Assembly (NCBI GenBank): GCA_966250015.1 | Contig: CBINFS010000043.1 | Coordinates: 1-28,819, forward strand | Length of the DNA: 28,819 nt | Direction of reading: 5' to 3' | Source: CBINFS01 sp966250015 | GTDB lineage: Bacteria > Bacteroidota > Rhodothermia > Rhodothermales > DASSAV01 | Shown: piece after piece, positions 7,483 through 15,373 of the stretch | How the letters are laid out: each line of letters opens with the position of its first letter | How positions within the stretch are numbered: the first letter of the stretch is position 1 | Position numbers and translations under genes: made by a program | The notes under the pieces: generated by a model | The model's input: only the letters and a program-made list of their open reading frames with translations | Database searches by the model: none | Told to the model about the DNA's origin: nothing

Positions 7483-8871
7483 TCAGCTAACCGAATCGGA
7501 ACGGTCAACCGTCGAGCGTTCGTCGGCGAGGACGTCTGAAGTCTCGGACTCGTAGTGCGGCCTACCGATGCTGTGATAGTCGAAGCCGAGCGACGCCATT
7601 CGCTTAGGATCGTACAGGTTGCGCCCGTCGAAGATCAGCGGCGCCTTCATCAAGCGCTTCATCCGACCAAAGTCCGGCCTTCGGAACTCGTTCCACTCGG
7701 TGCAGATCACCAACACGTCCGCCCCTTCGAGCGCCCCGTACTCCGACTCCGCGTACGCGATCCGGTCGCCCAACACCTGGCGCGTCGTCTCACGCGCCTC
7801 CGGATCGTAGGCCACCACGTCCGCACCAGCGGCTAACAGCACCTCGATGACGTAGTGCGACGGCGCCTCCCGCACGTCGTCCGTGTTCGGCTTGAAGGCC
7901 AGCCCCCATACTGCTACTCGACGGCCCTTGAGCGTCCCTCCAAAGTGAGAAACCACCTCCTCGGCCAGCCGTCGTCTTTGACGCTCGTTGACTCGGAGCG
8001 TTGCCTCCAATATCTCGAATTGGTAGCCCGCTTCATTGGATGTGTGCACGAGCGCCTTGACGTCCTTCGGGAAGCAGCTCCCCCCGAAGCCGATCCCCGG
8101 GTAAAGGAACTGCTTGCCGATGCGGCTGTCGGTGCCGATGCCGATCCGTACCTGGTCGACGTTCGCCCCAAGGCGCTCGCAGACGTTGGCCACCTCGTTC
8201 ATGAAGGTGATCTTGGCCGCCAGGAACGCGTTCGCGGCGTACTTGGTCATCTCCGCCGAGCGCTCGTCCATGACCAGGATCGGGTTGCCCTGACGGACGA
8301 ATGGCTCGTAGAGGCCGGTCATCAGCCGCGCCGCGTGCTCGCTCGAGGTGCCGATGACGACGCGCTCGGGCTTCATGAAGTCGTCGACGGCCACCCCCTC
8401 GCGTAAAAACTCGGGGTTCGAGACGACGTCGAACGCCACCGCGCCCGCCTCCTCGAGCACGCGCCGCACGCGTGCGGCGGTGCCGACCGGGACGGTGCTT
8501 TTGTTGACGATGACGCGGTAGCGCGGCTCGGGCTCAGCGGCGAGCAGGCTCCCGATCTGCGCGGCGACCTGGAGCACGGCCGAGAGGTCGGCTGAGCCGT
8601 CGCCGCGGGGCGGGGTCGGCAGGGCGAGGAAGACAACTTCGGCGGGTAGAACGGCCTCCTCGAGCACGGTGGTGAAGCGCAGGCGGCCTTCGCGGAGGTT
8701 GCGTTCGAAGAAGACTTCGAGGCCGGGTTCGTAGATGGGGAGCTGCCCCTGGCGGAGGCGGTCAACCTTGTGGTCGTCGATGTCGACGCAACAGACGTCG
8801 TTGCCCATCTCGGCGAAGCACGTGCCGGTGACCAGCCCCACGTAGCCCGTTCCTACGATTGCGATTTTCAT
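7483..8871 (-). CDS. ugd: UDP-glucose 6-dehydrogenase
   Basis: Oxidises UDP-glucose to UDP-glucuronate with two NAD, feeding capsule or exopolysaccharide synthesis. I chose the ATG at 8871 because it gives the family's standard start MKIAIVGTGYVGL; a GTG 48 bases upstream would add 16 unneeded residues. In that numbering the Rossmann motif is GTGYVG (7-12) and NPEFLREG is at 152-159. The catalytic cysteine is Cys266 in GFGGSCFPKD. The C-terminal segment AVWGLAFKPNTDDVREAPS is intact. The gene is notably richer in G+C than its neighbours (single 60-base lines of 63-78 % against about 53 % in the EF-G gene), especially in its 5' half, which suggests acquisition from a high-G+C relative. It stands alone, convergent with the upstream secreted protein. 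Confidence 0.95.
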   Translation of the reverse strand: MKIAIVGTGYVGLVTGTCFAEMGNDVCCVDIDDHKVDRLRQGQLPIYEPGLEVFFERNLREGRLRFTTVLEEAVLPAEVVFLALPTPPRGDGSADLSAVLQVAAQIGSLLAAEPEPRYRVIVNKSTVPVGTAARVRRVLEEAGAVAFDVVSNPEFLREGVAVDDFMKPERVVIGTSSEHAARLMTGLYEPFVRQGNPILVMDERSAEMTKYAANAFLAAKITFMNEVANVCERLGANVDQVRIGIGTDSRIGKQFLYPGIGFGGSCFPKDVKALVHTSNEAGYQFEILEATLRVNERQRRRLAEEVVSHFGGTLKGRRVAVWGLAFKPNTDDVREAPSHYVIEVLLAAGADVVAYDPEARETTRQVLGDRIAYAESEYGALEGADVLVICTEWNEFRRPDFGRMKRLMKAPLIFDGRNLYDPKRMASLGFDYHSIGRPHYESETSDVLADERSTVDRSDSVS

Positions 8872-9020
8872 GTCTATATTAGCGTATACTGTCGAAAAGG
8901 TGGCCAAAAAAATCAGCACCTAAGATAGGGCGCACTCAAGTCTACTCAAGGGGTAGAAAAGGAGCAATCACCAGCCGCGAAATAGCTTGGACGCCTCCGT
9001 AAGCCAGAACCTACCGACAG

Positions 9021-9866
9021 TCAGGACTGGATCAGATTCAATAGGGATATGAGCTTCGTTCGAAGCGTTCGACGATCGACGATGAAATCAACGAAGCCGT
9101 GCTCCTGAACGAACTCGGCGCGTTGAAAGTCGGAGGGAAGATCCTGGCCAATCGTTTCTCTGATCACGCGAGGGCCGGCAAATCCAATCAGCGCACCCGG
9201 TTCAGCGAGGTTGAAGTCTCCGAGCATGGCAAAGGAAGCCGTGACGCCACCCGTTGTCGGATTCGTCAAGAGGGAAATGTAGGGCAATCCTAAATCGTTA
9301 AGACGAGTCAGGAGAGCACTGGTTTTGGCCATCTGCATGAGGCTGAGCGCACCCTCCATCATGCGAGCACCGCCACTTTGTGAGATGATGAGAAGCGGGA
9401 TGCGTTCTTCACATGCTTGACGAATTGCCCGGCTTACCACTTCTCCAACCACCGAGCCCATGGAGCCGCCGATAAAGGCAAAGTCAAGGGAGGCGGCGCT
9501 GATCCGGTGCTTGCCAACCATTCCGGCAGCGCGGAGCACGGCATCGTTTAGCCCGGTCTTGCGTCTTGCTTCATCCAGCCTGCTCGTGTAAGGCATTCGG
9601 TCCGTGAAGCCCAGAGAGTCGACCGCAAACAGCTCTTTGTCGTATACCTCGTACTCACCACTGTTAAAAATGATACGGAAGAAGCCCTGGCTCGACATGC
9701 GGAAATGATACCCACATTTCGGACAGACGAGCTGGTGTTCTTCGAGCTCTCGTTTATTGAATATTTCGGAACACGCCGGACACTTCTCCCACTGACCGGC
9801 TGGAACGTCGTTCTGCTCTGCGGGAGTGGTCAAGATTCCTTTAGTTTTACGTTGAAACCAGGCCAT
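9021..9866 (-). CDS. accD: Acetyl-CoA carboxylase carboxyltransferase subunit beta
   Basis: Beta half of the carboxyltransferase that moves CO2 from biotin-BCCP to acetyl-CoA, giving malonyl-CoA for fatty acid synthesis; it works with AccA, which is not in this window. The 281 residues start MAWFQRKTKG, typical of AccD. A zinc ribbon is formed by Cys29, Cys32, Cys48 and Cys51 (CPAC ... CPKC). The crotonase-like core carries SQSGGARMMEG and NPTTGGVTASFAMLGD, with FAGPRVIRETIGQ near the end. It lies 86 bases downstream of tsaB on the same strand and could be co-transcribed with it. No clear terminator follows. Confidence 0.97.
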   Translation of the reverse strand: MAWFQRKTKGILTTPAEQNDVPAGQWEKCPACSEIFNKRELEEHQLVCPKCGYHFRMSSQGFFRIIFNSGEYEVYDKELFAVDSLGFTDRMPYTSRLDEARRKTGLNDAVLRAAGMVGKHRISAASLDFAFIGGSMGSVVGEVVSRAIRQACEERIPLLIISQSGGARMMEGALSLMQMAKTSALLTRLNDLGLPYISLLTNPTTGGVTASFAMLGDFNLAEPGALIGFAGPRVIRETIGQDLPSDFQRAEFVQEHGFVDFIVDRRTLRTKLISLLNLIQS

Positions 9867-9952
9867 ACTCTATACAAAGAGGCCTTTACAGGCCGGAAAT
9901 TAGTAAGGAAAACTGAAATATACGCCTTAAGCTTTTTAGGTACATTCGTCCA

Positions 9953-10681
9953 CTAAAACGGAAGGCGGTCGAAAACCGATTTCTTCTGCTTCCGAGCGAT
10001 ATACTCCTTGAGGTAAAAAGGTTCAAAGGTAGCAATATTTTCAACCATTCCTCGTTCCATTCTTACCATACCCAGGCGTCCAACCGATACGGCCGAGGGC
10101 TTGATCAACGTAGAGTCGAGAACGCGGAATGAGTTTGTACCCGTGGCTTCAAGGGCCTTTGCGAGCTTGCCTGCACCCTCACCGACGAAGATGGGCGACT
10201 CGATGGTAGACAGCTCGCGCACGGAAGAGGGGTCGCCGAGGTCAATGGGGCGGGCAGCCTCGACTGTCTCCGGCAACCCATCCTGCCCGATTTGGAAAAC
10301 CGCCGCATACACTTCGTGCCGCCGGGAATTAAATGCCGCTACGATCGTACTGCCCGTCGGAGCGGCCGGAACGGCCGCTGCAGCGAGCGCCTCGAGCGAC
10401 GGTACGCCAACCACTTGCAGATTATTTGAGTAGGCCAGCCCTTTGGCTGTGCTGACACCTATTCGAAGACCCGTGTACGAACCGGGACCAATCGAGACGG
10501 CAACACCGGTCAGCTCACTTGCCGACAATTCACCGTAACGCAGCGCGTCTCGGATCATGGGGACGAGGTTTTCTGCATGGGAGCGGGAGCGGTCGAGCGA
10601 GAGCTCGGCCACGGGTATTCCATCCTTCAAAAGGGCAACCGCGCAAACGTCGGTCGCAGTTTCAATGGCGAGGAGGTTCAT
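9953..10681 (-). CDS. tsaB: tRNA threonylcarbamoyladenosine biosynthesis protein TsaB
   Basis: A 242-residue ASKHA-fold protein that pairs with TsaD (and TsaE) to make the t6A37 modification in ANN-decoding tRNAs. Diagnostic segments are MNLLAIETATDVCAVAL at the start, SRSHAENLVPMI, and SIGPGSYTGLRIGVSTAKGLA. The glycine/serine-rich last segment is the TsaB hallmark. TsaB lacks the metal-binding histidines of TsaD, and they are absent here. The ATG at 10681 gives the expected N-terminus; no Shine-Dalgarno sequence is evident. It diverges from the EF-G-like gene across a 303-base intergenic region. Confidence 0.95.
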   Translation of the reverse strand: MNLLAIETATDVCAVALLKDGIPVAELSLDRSRSHAENLVPMIRDALRYGELSASELTGVAVSIGPGSYTGLRIGVSTAKGLAYSNNLQVVGVPSLEALAAAAVPAAPTGSTIVAAFNSRRHEVYAAVFQIGQDGLPETVEAARPIDLGDPSSVRELSTIESPIFVGEGAGKLAKALEATGTNSFRVLDSTLIKPSAVSVGRLGMVRMERGMVENIATFEPFYLKEYIARKQKKSVFDRLPF

Positions 10682-10984
10682 AAATTGAACTTTTGATCGG
10701 GTAGCTTGGGCAATCTCCGTTGATTTGCTACGAATTGCGATACATAAGCGTACCCGGAATCACATGAAAAGGTACCACTTCTTGATTATTTCTCGTCCGG
10801 GTGTTTCTTTTCTTGTCTTCGACTGTTGGGGCGCCCGTTCCGATGTAAACGGGCTTTTCTGTTGTCTCCGCTTTGGGGGCCTTTCCCAGCGTGCCCAGAA
10901 GGGCTTCCACTTCATCCGTGAAGTAGTAACCAGGAAAATATCCAAAATATCTCCGCTGCGCGCGGTTAAAAGAGGAGAAGTTCT
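10682..10984 (+). promoter_or_regulatory. Leader of the EF-G-like gene, with possible leader peptide
   Basis: This region separates tsaB from the EF-G-like gene. It contains an intrinsic terminator (10833-10858) with no upstream plus-strand gene to end. An in-frame ATG at 10764 starts a frame (MKRYHFLIISRPGVSF...) that reads through the terminator stem and continues to overlap the EF-G start. An inverted repeat ACCCGG (10752-10757) with CCGGGT (10797-10802) could enclose that ATG. Together these look like a transcription-attenuation leader, but no regulatory residue run or known riboswitch is recognisable. A short RNA ending at the terminator is the alternative. Confidence 0.35.
10833..10858 (+). 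terminator. Intrinsic terminator inside the EF-G-like leader
   Basis: The stem GCCCGTT (10833-10839) pairs with AACGGGC (10848-10854), with an 8-base loop, followed by TTTTCTGTT. There is no T-run on the opposite strand, so it acts on plus-strand transcription about 130 bases before the EF-G start. Confidence 0.65.
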
Positions 10985-13108
10985 ATGAACGTATTTGACG
11001 CCGGCCACGTTCGCAATGTGGCCCTGGTCGGACATCAGGGCAGCGGTAAGACAATGCTGACCGAAGCAATGCTCTTTGAAGGTGGTGCCCTGAACCGCAT
11101 GGGTAGCATTGAGGAAGGAAACACAGTCAGTGATTATCACCCGAGTGAAGTGGAGCGGAAGATGTCCGTTTTCACGTCGCTGACGCACGTCGTTTGGAAC
11201 GATCACAAGATCAATATTCTCGATACACCGGGTTATCCGGATTTTATTGGTGAAGTCATCGCTTCGCTTAAGGTCACTGACACGGCGCTTTTTGTGGTCA
11301 ACGCTGCGGAAGGTGTTCAGGTAGGGACCGAGCTGGCTTGGAATTACGCCAGCCAGATGAACAAGCCGTCGATGTTTGTGGTGAACCACATCGACAAAGC
11401 AGACCTTGACCTCGCCTCCGCGATTAACCAGTTGAAGGAACGCTTCGGCCGCGGGGTTACCCTGGTTCAATTCCCGGTTGGGAAGGACATGCGAACCATC
11501 ATCGACGTCCTTCTCATGAAGCAGCTCACCTTCCCTGCCGGAAAGCGTGAGCCGGTGATCAGTGACATCGATTCGGAGCATCTGGGCGAAGCGGAACGCC
11601 TGCACAACGAGCTGATCGAGAGCATCGCAGAGAACGACGAGAGCCTGATGGAGCTCTACTTCGAGAAGGGCAGTCTCACCGAAGAGGAGATGCGGAAAGG
11701 TCTGCACATTGCGATGCTTAGCCGGCAGCTCTTCCCGGTGTTCTTTACGTGTGCGACGCAGAATGTCGGCATCGCCCGCCTGATGACGTTCATCAATAAC
11801 GTGTGTCCCGCTCCTACGGAAATGCCGGAGGTTGAGACGACCTCTGGAAACGCCGTCAAGGCCGACCCAAATGCAAGCCCCGTCGTCTACATATACCGCA
11901 CGATGGCCGAGCAGCACGTCGGCGACTACTCCTTTTTCCGGGTTTGTGCCGGGACGATCGAAGCGGGACTCGACCTCGAGAATGCCCAGATGGGCGTAGT
12001 AGAACGTCTCGGTCAGATTTTTGCCATCAATGGCCGTGATCGTGTGCAGGTCCAGAAGATGCACGCTGGTGACCTGGGTGCGCTTGTGAAGCTCAAAAAC
12101 ACGCACACCGGCAACACACTTCGTCAAAAGGGAAGTAACGTCGTCATCAAGCCTGTCGAATTTCCGGAGCCTCGCTACACAGTGGCCATCCGTCCCACGA
12201 AGGAAGGTGAGGAAGACCGGCTTGCTCAGGGTTTGCACCAGCTCAGCGAAGAGGATCCGTCGCTTCGCCTCATCCACGACCAGCTTCTCCGACAAATGGT
12301 GCTCGGAGGACAGGGCGAGCTGCACCTCGAAATCGCACGATTCCGCCTGAAGAATCGATTTGGTGTGGAGGTGGAATACGACAAGCCCCGTGTGGCTTAC
12401 CGGGAGACGATTCAGACGCAGGCTCGTGCTTCCTACCGGCACAAAAAGCAGACAGGCGGCGCAGGCCAGTTTGCCGACATTTCCATGCTCGTCGAACCCT
12501 ATGACGGTCCATTTGCGCCTCCCGCAGACATAACGGTGCGGAACGAGGTGGAAATCGAAACGGCATGGGGCTCAAAGGTCCAGTTCATCGACGCCATCGT
12601 CGGCGGCGTTATCGACATGCGGCGCTTCTTTGGCGCCATTCAGAAAGGCGTCATGGATGCCCTGCAAGACGGACCGATTGCCGGCTACCCGGTGGGGAAC
12701 GTTCGCGTCGTCATTTACGACGGTGGCATGCACCCGGTCGACTCGAACGAGAACGCCTTCAAGACAGCCGCTCGCATGTGCTTCCGCGAAGCCTTCAGGC
12801 AGGCTCAGCCGGTGCTGCTCGAACCCGTATTCGACCTGGAGGTGATCTCTCCAGAACAGTATACCGGCGACGTGATGGGCGACCTGAATACTCGGCGGGC
12901 TCGGATCCAGGGTATCGAAGCCGAAGGCCCGTTCCAGAAGATCATCGCGCAGATACCCGAAGCCGAACTGTTCCGGTATTCGACAGCGCTTCGGTCAATG
13001 ACCCAGGGTCGTGGCATTCATTCCGCGAAGTTCCATCACTACGAGATGATGCCGCGGCACGTGCAGGATAAAGTGGTCGCCGAAGCAGCCACTGAGGCAG
13101 AGGCCTGA
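10985..13108 (+). CDS. EF-G paralogue (EF-G2-like translation factor) with altered GTPase motifs
   Basis: A 707-residue translational GTPase with the full EF-G layout: G domain ~8-275, domain II, and domains III-V to the end, including AYRETIQTQARASYRHKKQTGGAGQF and the FDLEVISPEQYTGDVMGDL segment of domain V. It belongs to the EF-G2-like branch rather than canonical FusA. The P-loop is GHQGSGKT (16-23) instead of AHIDAGKT. Switch I reads ERKMSVFTS rather than ERGITITSA. The DTPG motif is followed by Tyr84 where canonical EF-G has the catalytic histidine. G4 is NHID (134-137) rather than NKxD. From memory, a Bacteroides EF-G2 of this type supports translocation without GTP hydrolysis. A strong AGGAG lies 7 bases upstream of the ATG. 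It is monocistronic, with a terminator behind it. Confidence 0.92.
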   Translation: MNVFDAGHVRNVALVGHQGSGKTMLTEAMLFEGGALNRMGSIEEGNTVSDYHPSEVERKMSVFTSLTHVVWNDHKINILDTPGYPDFIGEVIASLKVTDTALFVVNAAEGVQVGTELAWNYASQMNKPSMFVVNHIDKADLDLASAINQLKERFGRGVTLVQFPVGKDMRTIIDVLLMKQLTFPAGKREPVISDIDSEHLGEAERLHNELIESIAENDESLMELYFEKGSLTEEEMRKGLHIAMLSRQLFPVFFTCATQNVGIARLMTFINNVCPAPTEMPEVETTSGNAVKADPNASPVVYIYRTMAEQHVGDYSFFRVCAGTIEAGLDLENAQMGVVERLGQIFAINGRDRVQVQKMHAGDLGALVKLKNTHTGNTLRQKGSNVVIKPVEFPEPRYTVAIRPTKEGEEDRLAQGLHQLSEEDPSLRLIHDQLLRQMVLGGQGELHLEIARFRLKNRFGVEVEYDKPRVAYRETIQTQARASYRHKKQTGGAGQFADISMLVEPYDGPFAPPADITVRNEVEIETAWGSKVQFIDAIVGGVIDMRRFFGAIQKGVMDALQDGPIAGYPVGNVRVVIYDGGMHPVDSNENAFKTAARMCFREAFRQAQPVLLEPVFDLEVISPEQYTGDVMGDLNTRRARIQGIEAEGPFQKIIAQIPEAELFRYSTALRSMTQGRGIHSAKFHHYEMMPRHVQDKVVAEAATEAEA

Positions 13109-13149
13109 GCTAACGTGAAAGCAACGTTGTCGTGATTCGCACTGGTTTT

Positions 13150-13185
13150 AAAAGAGGGCGGTTTCCTTTGGAGCCGCCCTCTTTT
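13150..13185 (+). terminator. Intrinsic terminator
   Basis: A perfect 12-bp stem (AAAAGAGGGCGG with CCGCCCTCTTTT) and a 12-base loop lie 42 bases behind the EF-G-like gene. The A- and T-runs at both ends mean it can work in either direction. Confidence 0.92.
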
Positions 13186-13535
13186 GTACTTACGGATGAG
13201 ACCATCAAATATTTCTGCTTTTATCACCTCTTATAGATCACTATCTTTCGCGGAATCAAACACGTTGATCTATGAACCGGCCGGAAAGCAGAAGTGAAGA
13301 ACGTGCGGAGGCGACGTGGCGGCTTGCGACCTGATGCGGCGTGTACGTTATTGCGTCTCGGCACGAAGTGCCGGTTGAACTGACCTGGATCGGGAGACTC
13401 GTCTCGATGTTTGGATCAAACACGGATGACAGACCACGTAGCCATGGCATGCGAGTGGCGCCATTCGACACGTGACGCTGCGCTGGACCTTTGTCTTTCC
13501 TCACCATCCATTTGCCTCTAAATGAAGGATAGCTT
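13186..13535. other. Intergenic region upstream of the symporter
   Basis: 350 bases with no credible gene. The first ~70 bases are A/T-rich and may carry the symporter promoter, but no clear -35/-10 pair stands out. GAAGGAT just before the ATG at 13536 serves as the ribosome binding site. Confidence 0.4.
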
Positions 13536-15137
13536 ATGGAATTCACAACATTCGACTACATCGTTTTTAGCGTCTACTGCTTAGTCATCATTGGAGTTGG
13601 CTTGTGGGTGTCGAGAGAGAAAGCAGGGCATAAGAAGGACTCTTCAGACTATTTTCTTGCGGGCAAAGCGCTTCCGTGGTGGGCAATCGGTGCATCACTC
13701 GTGGCCGCCAACATCTCTGCCGAGCAGTTCATCGGCATGTCCGGATCCGGTTTTCGCGTCGGCCTCGCCATTGCGACGTATGAATGGATGGCAGCCGTCA
13801 CGCTCATCGTCGTTGCGTGGTTCTTCCTGCCGATCTACCTGAGAAAGGGCATTTTTACGATGCCGCAATTCCTCGAGCAGCGGTATGACGGTCGCGTTCG
13901 GACGCTGCTCGCTGTATTCTGGCTCCTCGTCTACGTCTTCGTGAACCTCACGTCGGTGCTTTATCTCGGATCGCTGGCGATCAACGGGATCATGGGCTTC
14001 CCCATCTGGTGGGGGATCATCGGACTGGCGCTCTTCGCCACGATATACAGCCTGTATGGAGGACTCGAGGCGGTTGCGTGGACCGACGTCGTGCAAGTCA
14101 TAGTCCTTGTGGGTGGCGGTTTGCTTACCACGTTCACTGCTCTATACGCGTTCAGTGACGGCGCCGGCATCCTGGCCGGGTTTGCCAAGCTGCTCGAAGA
14201 AGTGCCGGAGCGATTCAACATGATTCTGTATCCGGGTGAGCTGATGTACACAGATGACACAGGCGCCACACAGGATGCGTACGATTTGCTCCCCGGCCTG
14301 AGCGTCCTCCTTGGGGGTATGTGGATCGCCAACCTGTTCTACTGGGGGGCGAACCAGTACATCATCCAGCGTGCGCTGGCTGCGAAGAGCATTCAGGAGG
14401 CGCAGCGCGGTCTGGCATTTGCCGGTTATCTGAAGCTCCTTCTGCCGCTCATCGTCGTAATCCCGGGCATCGTCGCTTTCGCACTCGACGCTCCGATTCG
14501 GCGTGGCGATGAGGCTTACCCGTGGCTGCTGGCCCAATATGTAGGCCCCGGTTTGAAAGGTCTTGCTTTCGCCGCCCTGGTGGCAGCTATCGTGTCGTCG
14601 CTTGCCTCCATGATGAACAGCACCGCCACGATCTTTACGATGGACATTTACCGGAACGTCCAGAAGACGGCTCCCTCCGAGCAACGGCTCGTTAAGGTAG
14701 GGCGTATAACTGGACTCATCAGTATCATCGTGGCTGCCATCCTTGCGCCGCAGCTTTCCCGGCTCGATCAGGCATTCCAGTACATTCAGGAGTACACGGG
14801 TTTCATCAGCCCCGGTGTTCTGGCGATCTTCATTATGGGGTTGTTCTGGCGGAAGTCTACTGCCAATGCGGCACTCATTTCGGCGCTGCTTAGCATCCCG
14901 CTGTCGACCGCATTTAAGGTCTGGGCGCCCGGCATTCCGTTCCTGGACCGCATGGGGCTCGTCTTCCTGATCTCGGTCGCCTTGATCATCGTGATCTCGT
15001 TGCTGGAGGGCAAAGGAAAAGACGATCCTAAAGGCATCGACCATAGCGAAGCCAAAAAGGTGTACGATCCCGTATTCATAGCGGCAGCGTTTGGTATCCT
15101 CGGTATCACCGCCGCCCTGTACGCGATCTTCTGGTAA
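13536..15137 (+). CDS. Sodium/solute symporter (SSS family, SGLT-like)
   Basis: A 533-residue inner-membrane protein with about 14 predicted hydrophobic segments. Family signatures are DYFLAGKALPWWAIGASLVAANISAEQFIGMSGSG (positions ~38-72, given here only by key residues), the GGLEAVAWTDVVQ segment, and SSLASMMNSTATIFTMDIY. The last contains the paired serines that normally form the Na2 sodium site. It resembles bacterial sodium/galactose or glucose transporters (vSGLT type) more than proline or acetate carriers. The neighbours are a xylose isomerase and a sugar oxidoreductase, so a monosaccharide, perhaps xylose, is the likely substrate; this is inference from context. A long terminator follows directly, so xylA is probably transcribed from its own promoter. 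Confidence 0.92.
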   Translation: MEFTTFDYIVFSVYCLVIIGVGLWVSREKAGHKKDSSDYFLAGKALPWWAIGASLVAANISAEQFIGMSGSGFRVGLAIATYEWMAAVTLIVVAWFFLPIYLRKGIFTMPQFLEQRYDGRVRTLLAVFWLLVYVFVNLTSVLYLGSLAINGIMGFPIWWGIIGLALFATIYSLYGGLEAVAWTDVVQVIVLVGGGLLTTFTALYAFSDGAGILAGFAKLLEEVPERFNMILYPGELMYTDDTGATQDAYDLLPGLSVLLGGMWIANLFYWGANQYIIQRALAAKSIQEAQRGLAFAGYLKLLLPLIVVIPGIVAFALDAPIRRGDEAYPWLLAQYVGPGLKGLAFAALVAAIVSSLASMMNSTATIFTMDIYRNVQKTAPSEQRLVKVGRITGLISIIVAAILAPQLSRLDQAFQYIQEYTGFISPGVLAIFIMGLFWRKSTANAALISALLSIPLSTAFKVWAPGIPFLDRMGLVFLISVALIIVISLLEGKGKDDPKGIDHSEAKKVYDPVFIAAAFGILGITAALYAIFW

Positions 15138-15163
15138 GCCGCTGGCCGTCGTTTGACGGTAAG

Positions 15164-15220
15164 AACGCATGGACTGGTCATCAAACTTCCGAAGAGGAAG
15201 GGACCGGTCCATGCGTTTTT
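15164..15220 (+). terminator. Long intrinsic terminator
   Basis: A 16-base stem (15164-15179 with 15202-15217, one G-T wobble) encloses a small nested hairpin (CTTCC/GGAAG) and ends in TTTTT. It closes the symporter transcript 27 bases after its stop. Confidence 0.9.
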
Positions 15221-15274
15221 GTTTTGGTACCCGGGACTGTTCCGCTGATATCGAAAGGGGATACATGGAAGCGC

Positions 15275-15303
15275 TTGCCCTGCCTTTTCGAAAACCCTAT
15301 ACT
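15275..15303 (+). promoter_or_regulatory. Possible sigma70-like promoter for xylA
   Basis: TTGCCC (15275-15280) and TATACT (15298-15303) are separated by exactly 17 bases. The pair lies just after the symporter terminator and about 70 bases before the xylA start. It is the best match in this gap, but promoter rules for this lineage are uncertain. Confidence 0.4.
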
Positions 15304-15373
15304 GGTAGCACTGAAGGTTCTGATCCGATTGAGACCAGACGTCCGGCCACTTTTCTGATATGGAGGACTCATC

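Noticed and set aside
7855..8406. A 183-codon plus-strand frame inside ugd
   Set aside because: High G+C in ugd removes stop codons from all frames; the product resembles no protein.
10760..12442. A 560-codon open frame on the minus strand opposite the EF-G-like gene
   Set aside because: It is antisense to a well-conserved GTPase, has histidine/valine/leucine-rich low-information composition and no family resemblance. It is a by-product of codon bias in the real gene.
14142..15266. A 374-codon minus-strand open frame opposite the symporter
   Set aside because: It overlaps a clear SSS transporter, crosses that gene's terminator, and has Arg/Asp/Gln-rich composition typical of antisense frames.
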